From IMG/VR virus record IMGVR_UViG_3300031599_000748, positions 1-22,095 of that record: 22,095 bases of DNA; one strand, 5' to 3'. Source of the DNA: a virus. The position numbers and the translations under genes were made by a program. This document shows positions 6,382 to 14,087 of the stretch, piece after piece (positions within the stretch are counted from its first letter, which is position 1; every line of letters starts with the position of its first letter). The notes beneath the pieces are model-generated. The model made no database searches. It had not been told where the DNA came from and saw only the letters and a program-made list of their open reading frames with translations.

Positions 6382-7227
6382 GAGGTTAAGCGGAAGTCCT
6401 TGTGATATTTCTTCAAGTGTATATTCAGTATGTGCATAGTCGTTGAGCCATTGTGTTCGATCGGGCATTAATGGGTTCTCTATATCGTGCATGAAGTCTA
6501 TGTCGTTAGCAACGTCATACGCTAACGAGCTAGTACCTACAAACGCTGGAATGCCGTTAATAATACTATGTATACCCGGGTTGCTAGAGTAGCTTATAGT
6601 AGCATGTACGTTGTCGAAGCCCATATCAAAATCGTCATATGTTGCCATTATTTGCTTAGGTACTTGTCGGTATACGTGTCGAAGACCTTTTTCAATTTCT
6701 GGCAACATACATCTTGGGTGCGGTCTAAAGATAATAGGGCGTTCACTGTGTGTTCGAATAGTATCGATAGTGTCTAATAGCCATTGGCTCATACTAGGCA
6801 TTTCTGCCCACTGTAAACTCTTATCGTGTTGTCCGCATATTAGAATAAAATCCCCGTTGGATCTCCAAGGCTTACAAACCAGTCCCAACTGATCAGCGCG
6901 AGTCCCATCATTACCTTGCTCACTAAAGTAACCGTCTCTGTTAATTCCATTTAATCCTACTTTCCATGTTGTGCCACGGTTGATACCACCAACTTCTAAT
7001 ACTATGGTAGGTTTCTTTTGGTCCCATACTGCTTTATTTCTTGCCATTCGGCCATTAAATAGTACACTCCAAATAACATTAACATCGGCGCTATCATCAT
7101 TATAGATAACAGTATGACCGTTATCCACAAGGCTGTTTGCAAAAGCAGTAAACACAGGCTTGCTATTAAGTGCGCCATATTCTGTCCAAAGACTAAACTT
7201 CATTCCAGTACGCTTCAGGTCTAGCAT
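6364..7227 (-). CDS. GT-B-like putative glycosyltransferase, paralog A (capsule/KpsS-like motifs)
   Basis: A 287-residue protein, one of four related proteins in this island. Shared motifs: a core strand ending in RPHPR (HP at residues 170-171), ISYSSNPGIHSIINGIPAF (211-229), and a conserved tail IENPLMPDRTQWLNDYAH followed by T-L-E-E. The HP motif plus the Ser/Asn-rich loop before a G-I/V-P motif recall GT-B nucleotide-sugar sites, especially KpsS/KpsC-type capsule Kdo transferases. The acceptor and donor are unknown. Start: the ATG at 7227 has AAAGGA eight bases upstream but overlaps the previous gene by 35 bases; Met9 (ATG at 7203) begins the first beta strand and is a good alternative. 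It is last in the glycan island. Confidence 0.7.
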   Translation of the reverse strand: MLDLKRTGMKFSLWTEYGALNSKPVFTAFANSLVDNGHTVIYNDDSADVNVIWSVLFNGRMARNKAVWDQKKPTIVLEVGGINRGTTWKVGLNGINRDGYFSEQGNDGTRADQLGLVCKPWRSNGDFILICGQHDKSLQWAEMPSMSQWLLDTIDTIRTHSERPIIFRPHPRCMLPEIEKGLRHVYRQVPKQIMATYDDFDMGFDNVHATISYSSNPGIHSIINGIPAFVGTSSLAYDVANDIDFMHDIENPLMPDRTQWLNDYAHTEYTLEEISQGLPLNLLTSKL

Positions 7228-8035
7228 TCATTAAGTCCTTTAGTTGACTCTTGCGTTTCTGTTTGCGCCCGCCTTTCATGTGATCAATCCATCGGCCTAG
7301 TTCTGTGTTAATAAGAGGATGACCGCCGCCGCCAGTCTTTGCTGTCTTGACATAAATGCCTGCGCTGTAATCAAACACATGTGCATCTTCAAAACGCATC
7401 CTGTTTAATATTTTGCCAAACACATAACTGTCATGCCATTCATCTAATGTAAATATACCGTTGTCTGCATCTACATACATGCGTTCAAACTCTACAAGAA
7501 ACTCTTTACACTTAGCAGTGTTTAGATTCATTCCGTAAAAGCCGCACTCTGGCCAAGTTTGTGATCCAGTGCCTCTGCCTACAAATGTCATCCAACTTTC
7601 GTTAGGTAACTGTCGTTCAAAGTCTTCTCTACTCCAGGGACTATGTACGTATGTATCTGCATCAACCCATACTACCCAATCCTCAGATCTTTCGCATGCA
7701 TCAAATACAGCATATACTTTATTAGCAAACCTTACAGCATCCCACTTGAATGCTTTATGATGATCACGTGGCCGTTTATCAATAATTTCTTGCGGTGGCC
7801 TTCCGTTTGCTTTAGGAACAGCTCCCCATCTTGACTTAAATGCATTTAACTTAGGCAGTGCTGTTTTAGCATCTAATACAATAATGTTATCTGAATTTAC
7901 AATAGGATTACAGTCTTCTGCATACACTAACAGTTTAATTGACGGGTCTACATTTTTAGCCCAGCTATCTAAAAACCTTTGTCCATAAACCATTAAGCCT
8001 TCGTAATGAAATGTTGTAACTGCTGTAATTTGCAT
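7193..8035 (-). CDS. GT-A-fold putative glycosyltransferase (first of two related copies)
   Basis: A 280-residue soluble protein with a nucleotide-sugar transferase look. It has an N-terminal strand MQITAVTTFHYEG, a DxD metal/nucleotide motif WVDADTYVHSP at 123-133, ECGFYGMNL at 163-171, and HDSYVF at 201-206. The C-terminal tail is basic (GGRKQKRKS). It shares KAFKW, W-x-DAD, ECG, NL and HDS-x-VF in the same order with the protein encoded at 12754-13632, so the two are homologs. The RBS is AAGGA before ATG 8035. It lies between two GT-B-like paralogs, with overlap to the downstream one. The substrate is unknown. Confidence 0.75.
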   Translation of the reverse strand: MQITAVTTFHYEGLMVYGQRFLDSWAKNVDPSIKLLVYAEDCNPIVNSDNIIVLDAKTALPKLNAFKSRWGAVPKANGRPPQEIIDKRPRDHHKAFKWDAVRFANKVYAVFDACERSEDWVVWVDADTYVHSPWSREDFERQLPNESWMTFVGRGTGSQTWPECGFYGMNLNTAKCKEFLVEFERMYVDADNGIFTLDEWHDSYVFGKILNRMRFEDAHVFDYSAGIYVKTAKTGGGGHPLINTELGRWIDHMKGGRKQKRKSQLKDLMNARPEAYWNEV

Positions 8036-8045
8036 GTCTGTTCCT

Positions 8046-8972
8046 TTATATATATTGTTTTAGGTGCTGCCAAGCTTCACCTGTTTTAAGTTCGTCAAGT
8101 GTCCAATGACACTGTGCTAGTTTTTGTAACCAGCGTTCTCTATCAAATTCTTTTGGATTCTCTATATCAGCTAATGAGTGATGCGTAACATCACTAGCTT
8201 GACTTCTAGTTGGATCAAGTACAAATGTTGGTACTCCTTCAATAGCACTTGCTACTGCCGGACTGCTATTATAGTTAACTACTGCATATGCTGTTGCAAA
8301 GTCTTCCATTATACTATCAGTATAACTAATTCTTACTTTTGGAATTCGGTAACCAGCTAACATTTTAATGTGGCCGCCAATCTTTTTATCACCTGGATGA
8401 AATCGTATTACTATAGTACGATCGCTGTGCGCACGTATTTGTCCTATAGTTTGTACAAGCCATTTAACAACACCTTGTCCGTCCATGCTCCAGCCACCGT
8501 CACGCTGGCAACATACTAATATATCCTTACCGTTGTTAAGTTTCCAATCCTTAACTTGTATATTCATGTCTGCTTTTAGCTTATCCCAACGCTTAGGATT
8601 TGGATTGTCGTAACAGTACTCTCCTGTTGTAGGGAATATGCCATCGTAACTATATCTTAAATAGCCGCTGGCATTTGTTCTATCAGCATACAAAAACAAA
8701 TTTGCATCAACAATTAAGCAACGTTTGCCTCTATTAATTTGATTATCATACACTGCTTTGCGTAACAGCAAGTGCTTAGTTTGTTTGCTATCTGAATGTA
8801 CAAAGCCTTGTAACACAGCAACATCAGTATTCATAGGATGCCATCCGGTAACAACTGCTCCCTTGTCTCCCACTTTGTTAACCCCTTCAATGAAGTTGTT
8901 AATGATTGCAGGCTTCTCTGGATTTCTATTTCCCGGAGGTATTCCCATTAAGTATGATGCTACAGTTATCAT
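8046..8972 (-). CDS. GT-B-like putative glycosyltransferase, paralog B
   Basis: A 308-residue member of the four-copy family. Seen: VKDWKLNNGKDILVCCQRDGG (residues ~140-160), matching paralog D in position and spacing; TIVIRFHPGDKK with HP at 192-193; AVVNYNSSPAVASAIEGVPTF at 230-250; and the tail IENPKEFDRERWLQKLAQCHWTLDE. Probable two-domain GT-B fold, with the C-terminal domain holding the donor site. Its ATG overlaps the stop of paralog C by four bases (ATGA), which indicates coupled translation of neighbouring copies. The RBS is weak. The KpsS/KpsC-like comparison is by motif only. Confidence 0.7.
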   Translation of the reverse strand: MITVASYLMGIPPGNRNPEKPAIINNFIEGVNKVGDKGAVVTGWHPMNTDVAVLQGFVHSDSKQTKHLLLRKAVYDNQINRGKRCLIVDANLFLYADRTNASGYLRYSYDGIFPTTGEYCYDNPNPKRWDKLKADMNIQVKDWKLNNGKDILVCCQRDGGWSMDGQGVVKWLVQTIGQIRAHSDRTIVIRFHPGDKKIGGHIKMLAGYRIPKVRISYTDSIMEDFATAYAVVNYNSSPAVASAIEGVPTFVLDPTRSQASDVTHHSLADIENPKEFDRERWLQKLAQCHWTLDELKTGEAWQHLKQYI

Positions 8973-9802
8973 GATAAGTTATACTTCTCTATTAGACGAT
9001 AGGCATTACCGTTTGCCATTTCATTTGTAGTATATTGACAGTATGCAACCCAATGTTGCCACTTCTCGACTAAAGTTGTATCCGAATACAACGGTGTTTC
9101 TATCTTGGTTAGGTCTTTTTCACAAAGCATGTCAGCAATGTTCGGCGCACTAACAAATGCAGGCACACCATAACCTATGGCTTCAGTTGCCGCTATACTA
9201 TTATATGTAACAACTGCGAAAATATTATCGTCATCAAGTTGATTGTATATTGATCCGTTACCAATCCGCTCTCTTCTTAACCCTTTATCTCTAATAATTA
9301 TAGGTCGCTTAGTATGTTTTTTAATTGTTGCTATTGTAGTGTCCAGCCATTCCTGTCTATTTATACCATAAAACTTACAAGGCTTATCACTAGGCGTTAC
9401 TAGTAATATAGGGCCACCGTCTTTCTTCCAACCAGGAAATGTTAAGTATTGTAATCCAGGAGTTGACTCAACATATGTGCGCCATCTATCATCAGGCACG
9501 TTTACAAAGTTACTATGTTGCATACCATTTTTAACTACTCTATGATATATTTTACGCTTTTGTCTATTGCCTATGTATCCAGTATCAATATAGTAAAAGT
9601 CTCTTCCGGTTGCTTCGCATTCTCTAACAGCTTTTCTACTGGCCATACTTCTAATAGCAACTGGCAAATCCAATGAATGATTTTTTAACTCTTTATAACT
9701 AGTAACATACTTTGCATCAGTACCTTCTTGCCATGCCTTAATTATACCATCGTCTGGGTCAATTGCTAGTTGTGGGGGTATCACTGTAGTTTCATCTAAC
9801 AT
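8969..9802 (-). CDS. GT-B-like putative glycosyltransferase, paralog C (divergent, HP motif lost)
   Basis: A 277-residue copy aligned with A, B and D through PDDRWR (104-109), ILLVTPSDK (132-140), RPIIIR (166-171), AVVTYNSIAATEAIGYGVPAF (196-216) and the tail KWQHWVAYCQYTTNE. Where the other three have R-x-HP, this copy reads R-D-K-G (171-174), and the segment after it is shorter. If the HP histidine is catalytic or donor-binding, this copy is altered or inactive. Start choice: ATG 9802 overlaps the upstream stop as TAATG, the junction style used throughout this window; an in-frame ATG at 9841 has no RBS and would overlap 40 bases. Confidence 0.68.
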   Translation of the reverse strand: MLDETTVIPPQLAIDPDDGIIKAWQEGTDAKYVTSYKELKNHSLDLPVAIRSMASRKAVRECEATGRDFYYIDTGYIGNRQKRKIYHRVVKNGMQHSNFVNVPDDRWRTYVESTPGLQYLTFPGWKKDGGPILLVTPSDKPCKFYGINRQEWLDTTIATIKKHTKRPIIIRDKGLRRERIGNGSIYNQLDDDNIFAVVTYNSIAATEAIGYGVPAFVSAPNIADMLCEKDLTKIETPLYSDTTLVEKWQHWVAYCQYTTNEMANGNAYRLIEKYNLS

Positions 9803-10476
9803 TATTTGTCGTCCATCATATTTTGTAGTTCTTGTTTCCATTCTGTATGAAACTCGCAGTTTCTATAATTTTCAAACCACGGTCCGCCTTCTGTGTAGTG
9901 TAAAGCCTTTGGGCTTCCGTCTTTGTAATGACCAACTAAGAAATTCCATTCGTAATTTAAATCTCCAATCTCTTCGTCAGTTAACCAACTAAAGCGATGT
10001 AAGTATGCTCCGTTAATTTCTGGTTCGTTAACTAGGTCCATAGTTAATTTTGCATTGCTAGGATGCGCACAGTTAAACAACATTACACTTGACCAGTTCT
10101 TACGTGGATAAACTGTTTGCACTTGTCCATCCATCTTAATACCTTCTTTAGGTGCATAGTCGTGCTTAACACACATTACTGCATACTTGTCATCTGCTTG
10201 ATCAAATAGTTCTTTAACGTCATCTAAAAAGATAATGTCACTGTCACAAAACAATGCCCATCCACTAAAGTTAGTAAGTTCAGGTATAAGGAAGCGAGTA
10301 AACGTAAACTCTGTACTTGCAAGTTTATCTACAGGACGAGTATACCATCCTGCCTCTCTAAGTTTAGATTGTATTAAGGGTTTTACTTCTACGTCTTTAC
10401 TACGAGATTCAAGACTGTGCTTGCATACTTGATATGCAATGTCTTCTCGTGTGTCATAACCTACAAATACTTTCAT
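9802..10476 (-). CDS. GT8-like glycosyltransferase
   Basis: A 224-residue GT-A enzyme. It starts MKVFVGYDTRED, as many phage and bacterial GT8-type proteins do. TEFTFTRFLIPEL at 55-67 is followed by LFCDSDIIFLDD, where the DSD (78-80) is the metal-binding DxD. NWSSVMLFNC at 127-136 and LHYTEGGPWFENYR at 192-205 supply the C-terminal His and acceptor-side residues typical of the fold. It is shorter than GT8 enzymes of bacterial LPS synthesis. It is linked to the upstream nucleotidyltransferase-cupin gene by an ATGA overlap. Transfer of a hexose from a nucleotide sugar is the usual family activity; the acceptor is unknown. Confidence 0.85.
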   Translation of the reverse strand: MKVFVGYDTREDIAYQVCKHSLESRSKDVEVKPLIQSKLREAGWYTRPVDKLASTEFTFTRFLIPELTNFSGWALFCDSDIIFLDDVKELFDQADDKYAVMCVKHDYAPKEGIKMDGQVQTVYPRKNWSSVMLFNCAHPSNAKLTMDLVNEPEINGAYLHRFSWLTDEEIGDLNYEWNFLVGHYKDGSPKALHYTEGGPWFENYRNCEFHTEWKQELQNMMDDK

Positions 10477-11234
10477 GTATCTTTTCTTTCTATGTCTTCT
10501 TCAATGCAATTAGTACCGTATTGTATTTCAACTAATTTTAATGGAACATTAGTTTCGTTTGCTAATTGATGCCACATGCCTAATGGTATGTGCAATGACT
10601 GGTGTTGTTGGAAAGTGCCGTAGATATCTACATCTGTACTAGCATCCAACGTATACACTGTTGCAGTACCTTCTGCAATAAACCAATGCTCAGCACGTTC
10701 TGCATGACGTTGCATACTTAATATTTTACCAGGTTCTATAATAAGTTCTTTTACTTTACTGTGTTCATCATATTCGTGTATCACTCTATAATACCCCCAT
10801 ACTCTTTCAGTCTTAGGCGCTTTCCACTCTTCTAGTATCCAGCTCGAACTGTTAGCTTTGTTTTCTCCACCGACACCAAATACAAACTCTACACCTTCAA
10901 CTGCCATCTCAGGGATGTTTTCAGATGTTCGGTCGCCGCCATTAGCAAATATTATTTTATCGTTAGGATAGTGTGCTTTAACTTGTTTTATAAAATTTAT
11001 AGCAGAATTATCATCGTCCATAAATGTAAAAACTTCGTCTACCATTTGTAAGTTGTTTACAATACATAGGCGTTCATTCCAAGGCATAAATGCCCTGCCC
11101 TTCTTACGCTCAAGCCATTCGTCTGAATTTAGGCCAACGATTAATCGATCGCCTAATTTCTTTGCTTCTTTAAAATAGGCAATATGCCCGCTGTGTAGTG
11201 GGTCAAATCCACCTGTGACTAATACTACGTTCAT
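10473..11234 (-). CDS. Nucleotidyltransferase-cupin fusion (sugar-nucleotide enzyme)
   Basis: A 253-residue two-domain protein. Residues 1-~135 form a cytidylyltransferase-like domain with TGGFDPLHSGHI (HxGH at 14-17), an ISTSS-like region at NANSSSW, and NGGDR at 98-102, as in the adenylyltransferase half of HldE/RfaE and related enzymes that activate a sugar phosphate with ATP or CTP. Residues ~150-253 form a cupin with RHAERAEHW at 176-184, the hallmark of the type II phosphomannose isomerase C-terminal domain. This pairs sugar activation with possible isomerisation. Start: ATG 11234 begins the first strand; the open frame extends upstream to 11321 but would overlap the previous gene by 67 bases. 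No good RBS is seen, so coupling is likely. Confidence 0.85.
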   Translation of the reverse strand: MNVVLVTGGFDPLHSGHIAYFKEAKKLGDRLIVGLNSDEWLERKKGRAFMPWNERLCIVNNLQMVDEVFTFMDDDNSAINFIKQVKAHYPNDKIIFANGGDRTSENIPEMAVEGVEFVFGVGGENKANSSSWILEEWKAPKTERVWGYYRVIHEYDEHSKVKELIIEPGKILSMQRHAERAEHWFIAEGTATVYTLDASTDVDIYGTFQQHQSLHIPLGMWHQLANETNVPLKLVEIQYGTNCIEEDIERKDT

Positions 11235-11254
11235 GCTAATACTTATACTAGCAC

Positions 11255-12196
11255 TTAATGGTCTTGCAATAGATTTGGATACAATGGTTTTAAATGTTCC
11301 CAAGGTAACCCTGCAATGCATTCATCTTCACGCCACTGACAGTACGATAAGTTGTTTAACCATTGCTGTCTATCAAACGTTTGTGGAGATTCAAGAGTAG
11401 CTAAATCTTTATTACTGCAATCCCATGCCATGCTACTAGGGCACATACTAAATGTAGGGATTCCTTCCATAATACTTTCAGTAAGTGCGTTACTATTAAA
11501 TCCTACAACGGCCCATGCTCTATCAAAGTCAGTTTGTAATGCAGTTGCTCCAGACAAGAATCCTTCAGCTGAAACGTTTTCGCTTATTTCAATTCCAGGT
11601 AAGTTCAGGTCAGCAAGCATTTTTAATTGGTCGTTTCTTCTACTAGGATGCGGTCTTACTAATATTTTTCTATCAGTATGTTTTTTAATTTCGTTTATAG
11701 TAAACTCTAAAAACCCTTTGTACGAACCATGCTTTGTTAATAGATTTTTTAAGCTACTATCGCCCGGACGTTGTAATGTTAATAATACATACTCGCCCTT
11801 TGTGCGCCAATCTTTAACTTCAAGTTGTTGATCAGCTTTTACTTGCTTCCATCTATCGTCAGGGCAATTAAGATTGTTATAATATCCTTCGTCTCTAAAA
11901 TAACTATACCAACTGAATCTATGATAAGACTTGCCAGGCTTGCCAGGATCAGGATGTGGCATGTTACGTCTAAACACAGCACTCTCAACACATATCCAAG
12001 GCTTATTACTATCTTCTATAATGTTATAAAACTTACCTAGTTTTCTTTCTTTCTTATTTTGTTTAATATTTGCTTGCACAAGTACGTCTGCACTATTAAT
12101 AGTATCTAAGTCTGATGCAGGTACTACGATCCAACTTGAAGGAATTGGATGCCACGACCAAAGCAATTCTTTAATTGCAACAACTTTAATTGTCAT
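11255..12196 (-). CDS. GT-B-like putative glycosyltransferase, paralog D
   Basis: The largest copy of the family, 313 residues. It has an N-terminal domain with several aromatic stretches (YHRFSWYSYFRDEGYY at 91-106), then CPDDRWKQVKAD (111-122) and EYVLLTLQRPGDSS, then RKILVRPHPSRRND with HP at 183-184, and AVVGFNSNALTESIMEGIPTF at 229-249. The tail LESPQTFDRQQWLNNLSYCQWREDE matches the other copies. It is first of the four in transcription order. It overlaps the methyltransferase upstream by 11 bases. The intact HP and G-I-P motifs suggest an active enzyme. The donor and acceptor are unknown; KpsS/KpsC-like chemistry is a motif-based suggestion. Confidence 0.7.
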   Translation of the reverse strand: MTIKVVAIKELLWSWHPIPSSWIVVPASDLDTINSADVLVQANIKQNKKERKLGKFYNIIEDSNKPWICVESAVFRRNMPHPDPGKPGKSYHRFSWYSYFRDEGYYNNLNCPDDRWKQVKADQQLEVKDWRTKGEYVLLTLQRPGDSSLKNLLTKHGSYKGFLEFTINEIKKHTDRKILVRPHPSRRNDQLKMLADLNLPGIEISENVSAEGFLSGATALQTDFDRAWAVVGFNSNALTESIMEGIPTFSMCPSSMAWDCSNKDLATLESPQTFDRQQWLNNLSYCQWREDECIAGLPWEHLKPLYPNLLQDH

Positions 12197-12761
12197 TAAT
12201 AAACACTAAGCCTCGATTTTTTACAAATGCCTTGCGGCCTTTTTTATGGTACTTACAATTAAGTGTTGATTCTTTTCTTGTTAACTTAGTAAGGGCTTCG
12301 TCATAACGAAATTTGTATGATGCCATAGTTTGTATCCAGTATGCTTCGTCTTGCTCGTTAACATGATGATGTCCTCCCCAACCTACTGGGGCATAAGTTA
12401 TTACCATTACTTTACATGCTTGGAAAGAAGTAATATACTCTGGTATATATTTTTCATATACGTGTTCAACAAACTCAACACTCCAACCTAAATCATAAGT
12501 TTTTTCTAATGTTACAGGACCTTTTGTGAAATCATGTATAATAAACTTACTATTGTCATATCGATCAATTGTATGATCACCGTCGATACCTAATGCTTCC
12601 ATTCTGTATTCTTTTTCAGCGACTTCTACCATGCCCCCTAATCCGCAACCAACATCTAAGAATGACTTAGGATTTAATACTTTGTGTAACGCACTTAATG
12701 CACCTAAGTCTAAGTTTGCTACATTGTTGTGTCCACCTAAGTGATCATCTAGTTCAGTCAT
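12186..12761 (-). CDS. Class I SAM-dependent methyltransferase of the glycan island
   Basis: A 191-residue protein with motif I SFLDVGCGLGG at 33-43, an acidic residue after the second strand in GID (Asp60), and SVEFVEHV at 94-101 in the post-motif region. An HHH run (131-133) and a basic C-terminus (KKGRKAFVKNRG) follow. It resembles methyltransferase 23-type enzymes that occur in sugar and polysaccharide clusters. Start choice: ATG 12761 has GGAG six bases upstream and overlaps the previous stop by 8 bases; an upstream in-frame ATG at 12773 has no RBS. Its place among glycosyltransferases suggests O-methylation of a sugar. It is not similar enough to the 1261-1830 enzyme to be a recent duplicate. 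Confidence 0.83.
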   Translation of the reverse strand: MTELDDHLGGHNNVANLDLGALSALHKVLNPKSFLDVGCGLGGMVEVAEKEYRMEALGIDGDHTIDRYDNSKFIIHDFTKGPVTLEKTYDLGWSVEFVEHVYEKYIPEYITSFQACKVMVITYAPVGWGGHHHVNEQDEAYWIQTMASYKFRYDEALTKLTRKESTLNCKYHKKGRKAFVKNRGLVFINDN

Positions 12762-13632
12762 GTGTATCTCCATTAGTTGACGCTGAATGGTTACGAGTAG
12801 CGTCAGCTATTGGAATTGTTTCTGCTAACATCTCTCCCATTAATTTCTTACGGTCTTCTCTAGCGGCTTCTAATGCAAATCGTTTTAGAAACTTTTGTTG
12901 AATACGTTCTTTAGCATTGCCCTTAGTATGTACCATAACTTGATTTATGCCACTGTTGTTAAAAGGACTTTTAGCATTAATAGGATTTGGATTTAAATCT
13001 AAAAATGGTTCTTGGTCTTCATACGACAATCGTAACTGAAAGAACACCCAACTGTCATGTGTTTCACGCAAGTGATCCAAGCCAGTTAAATATTGATTTT
13101 CAAAATTATTAATAAATTCTCTAGCAATCGGGTTGCTAAGATTATAACCTACTAACCCACACTCGTCGTACTCACCCGGACGACCTAAGTATGTGATTGC
13201 TTTATGATCCGGAAAAAGTTTATCTAAAAATTCCGGTGTCATGGGGCTGTGCATTAATACATCAGCATCTAGCCACACTAGCCAATTGTCTTGTTGCACT
13301 TTAGCTTCTGCAAATATTGCAAATGTTTTGTGAGCAAACTTAATTCCTCTCCATTTAAATGCTTTAGTACCACCTTCTTGCTTCATGCCAATGTGACCAT
13401 TATAGTGTGGATTGTCTTTGTGGCGCTCTTTAAATGCAACTAAATCTGGTGATGCGTTATATAACTCTTTATAAATTATGCGTGGGTGTACTGCTCCGAC
13501 ATCAATATTATCTTCACTGTATACTACAATGTCTACATTATTAGGAAGATGTTCTGCCCAACTTTGTATGTTTACTTTTGATGTTGAGTTCCAATATTCG
13601 TTGTTAAGACTTGTTACAAATGTGTATTTCAT
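12754..13632 (-). CDS. GT-A-fold putative glycosyltransferase (second related copy)
   Basis: A 292-residue homolog of the 7193-8035 product. It has an N-terminal strand MKYTFVTSLN; GGTKAFKWRGIKFAHK at 87-102; WLDADVLMHSP with DAD at 122-124; DECGLVGYNL at 156-165; and THDSWVFFQL at 191-200. The C-terminal 60 residues are charged and likely helical (RKKLMGEMLAE), unlike the basic tail of the other copy. Its ATG overlaps the uvsY-like stop as TAATG, so the glycan island begins translationally coupled to the recombination genes. The DxD motif predicts a metal-dependent nucleotide-sugar transferase. The substrate is unknown. Confidence 0.75.
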   Translation of the reverse strand: MKYTFVTSLNNEYWNSTSKVNIQSWAEHLPNNVDIVVYSEDNIDVGAVHPRIIYKELYNASPDLVAFKERHKDNPHYNGHIGMKQEGGTKAFKWRGIKFAHKTFAIFAEAKVQQDNWLVWLDADVLMHSPMTPEFLDKLFPDHKAITYLGRPGEYDECGLVGYNLSNPIAREFINNFENQYLTGLDHLRETHDSWVFFQLRLSYEDQEPFLDLNPNPINAKSPFNNSGINQVMVHTKGNAKERIQQKFLKRFALEAAREDRKKLMGEMLAETIPIADATRNHSASTNGDTHD

Positions 13633-14087
13633 TATACTGATGCATCCTCCATTCCGGCTACTCTTAGTTTTACAATATTAGTTATCTGCCATTGCTTCTG
13701 GTCGAGACCTTTTAAGACTGCTAGCCATTTGTTACGCATTAACGCAAATTCATTAATAATCTTTTCCATATCAACTACATCTGTTTCACCGTCTACGTAT
13801 TTTTCAACGTCACGACTTGACAATGCCCTTTGATAATTTTCAAGATATTTCTTAAAAAATGAGCTACGCAACCTACGTAGCTCAATATTTAAATAGTGAA
13901 GGATTGCTTCTACTTCTTGTAACTGATGAAAGCGATTTTCAACAATGCCTGGCATAGCCGAAGCAGAGCGTTCTACATTACCAGTTAGTTTAACCTCTTG
14001 TCGTGCTTCATGCAATTCCTTTTCAAAAAATGCAACAGCATCAGGTATCTTACTGATGTCTCTACTTACTTCACTATACCAACCCAT
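13632..14087 (-). CDS. uvsY: UvsY-like recombination mediator
   Basis: A 151-residue, charged, helical protein, slightly longer than T4 UvsY (137 residues). UvsY loads UvsX onto gp32-coated single-stranded DNA. The C-terminal block, with AVLKGLDQKQWQITNIVKLR at about residues 122-141, lines up by eye with the C-terminal helix region of T4 UvsY, and the middle (VEAILHYLNIELRRLR) is a predicted amphipathic helix. Position two genes after uvsX supports the call. The ATG follows the preceding stop directly, with GGAAGA as RBS. A terminator-like hairpin lies inside the coding region (13854-13884). Similarity is weak enough that the assignment is partly contextual. Confidence 0.68.
   Translation of the reverse strand: MGWYSEVSRDISKIPDAVAFFEKELHEARQEVKLTGNVERSASAMPGIVENRFHQLQEVEAILHYLNIELRRLRSSFFKKYLENYQRALSSRDVEKYVDGETDVVDMEKIINEFALMRNKWLAVLKGLDQKQWQITNIVKLRVAGMEDASV
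13854..13884 (-). terminator. Intrinsic-terminator-like hairpin inside the uvsY-like gene
   Basis: On the transcribed strand TGAGCTACG (from 13884) and CGTAGCTCA (ending at 13860) form a perfect 9-bp stem with a 7-base loop, immediately followed by six T residues (13859-13854). This is the textbook layout of a Rho-independent terminator, yet it lies within the open frame, coding E-L-R-R-L-R-S-S-F-F-K. Ribosomes would keep it unfolded; without translation it could end transcription before the glycan island. Confidence 0.55.

Noticed and set aside
9358-9365. TATAAATA on the minus strand inside GT-B-like paralog C
   Set aside because: No RBS or start codon follows, and about one chance occurrence of this 8-mer is expected in a window this AT-rich.
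9803-9841. Earlier in-frame ATG for GT-B-like paralog C
   Set aside because: No RBS and a 40-base overlap, whereas ATG 9802 makes the TAATG junction used repeatedly in this window.
11235-11321. Upstream extension of the nucleotidyltransferase-cupin reading frame
   Set aside because: It would overlap the preceding gene by 67 bases and add residues before the natural first beta strand MNVVLVTGG. The ATG at 11234 fits the fold.
12236-12256. GC-rich stretch followed by six T on the plus strand, resembling a terminator
   Set aside because: The stem is only about 3 bp and it faces the strand with no genes.
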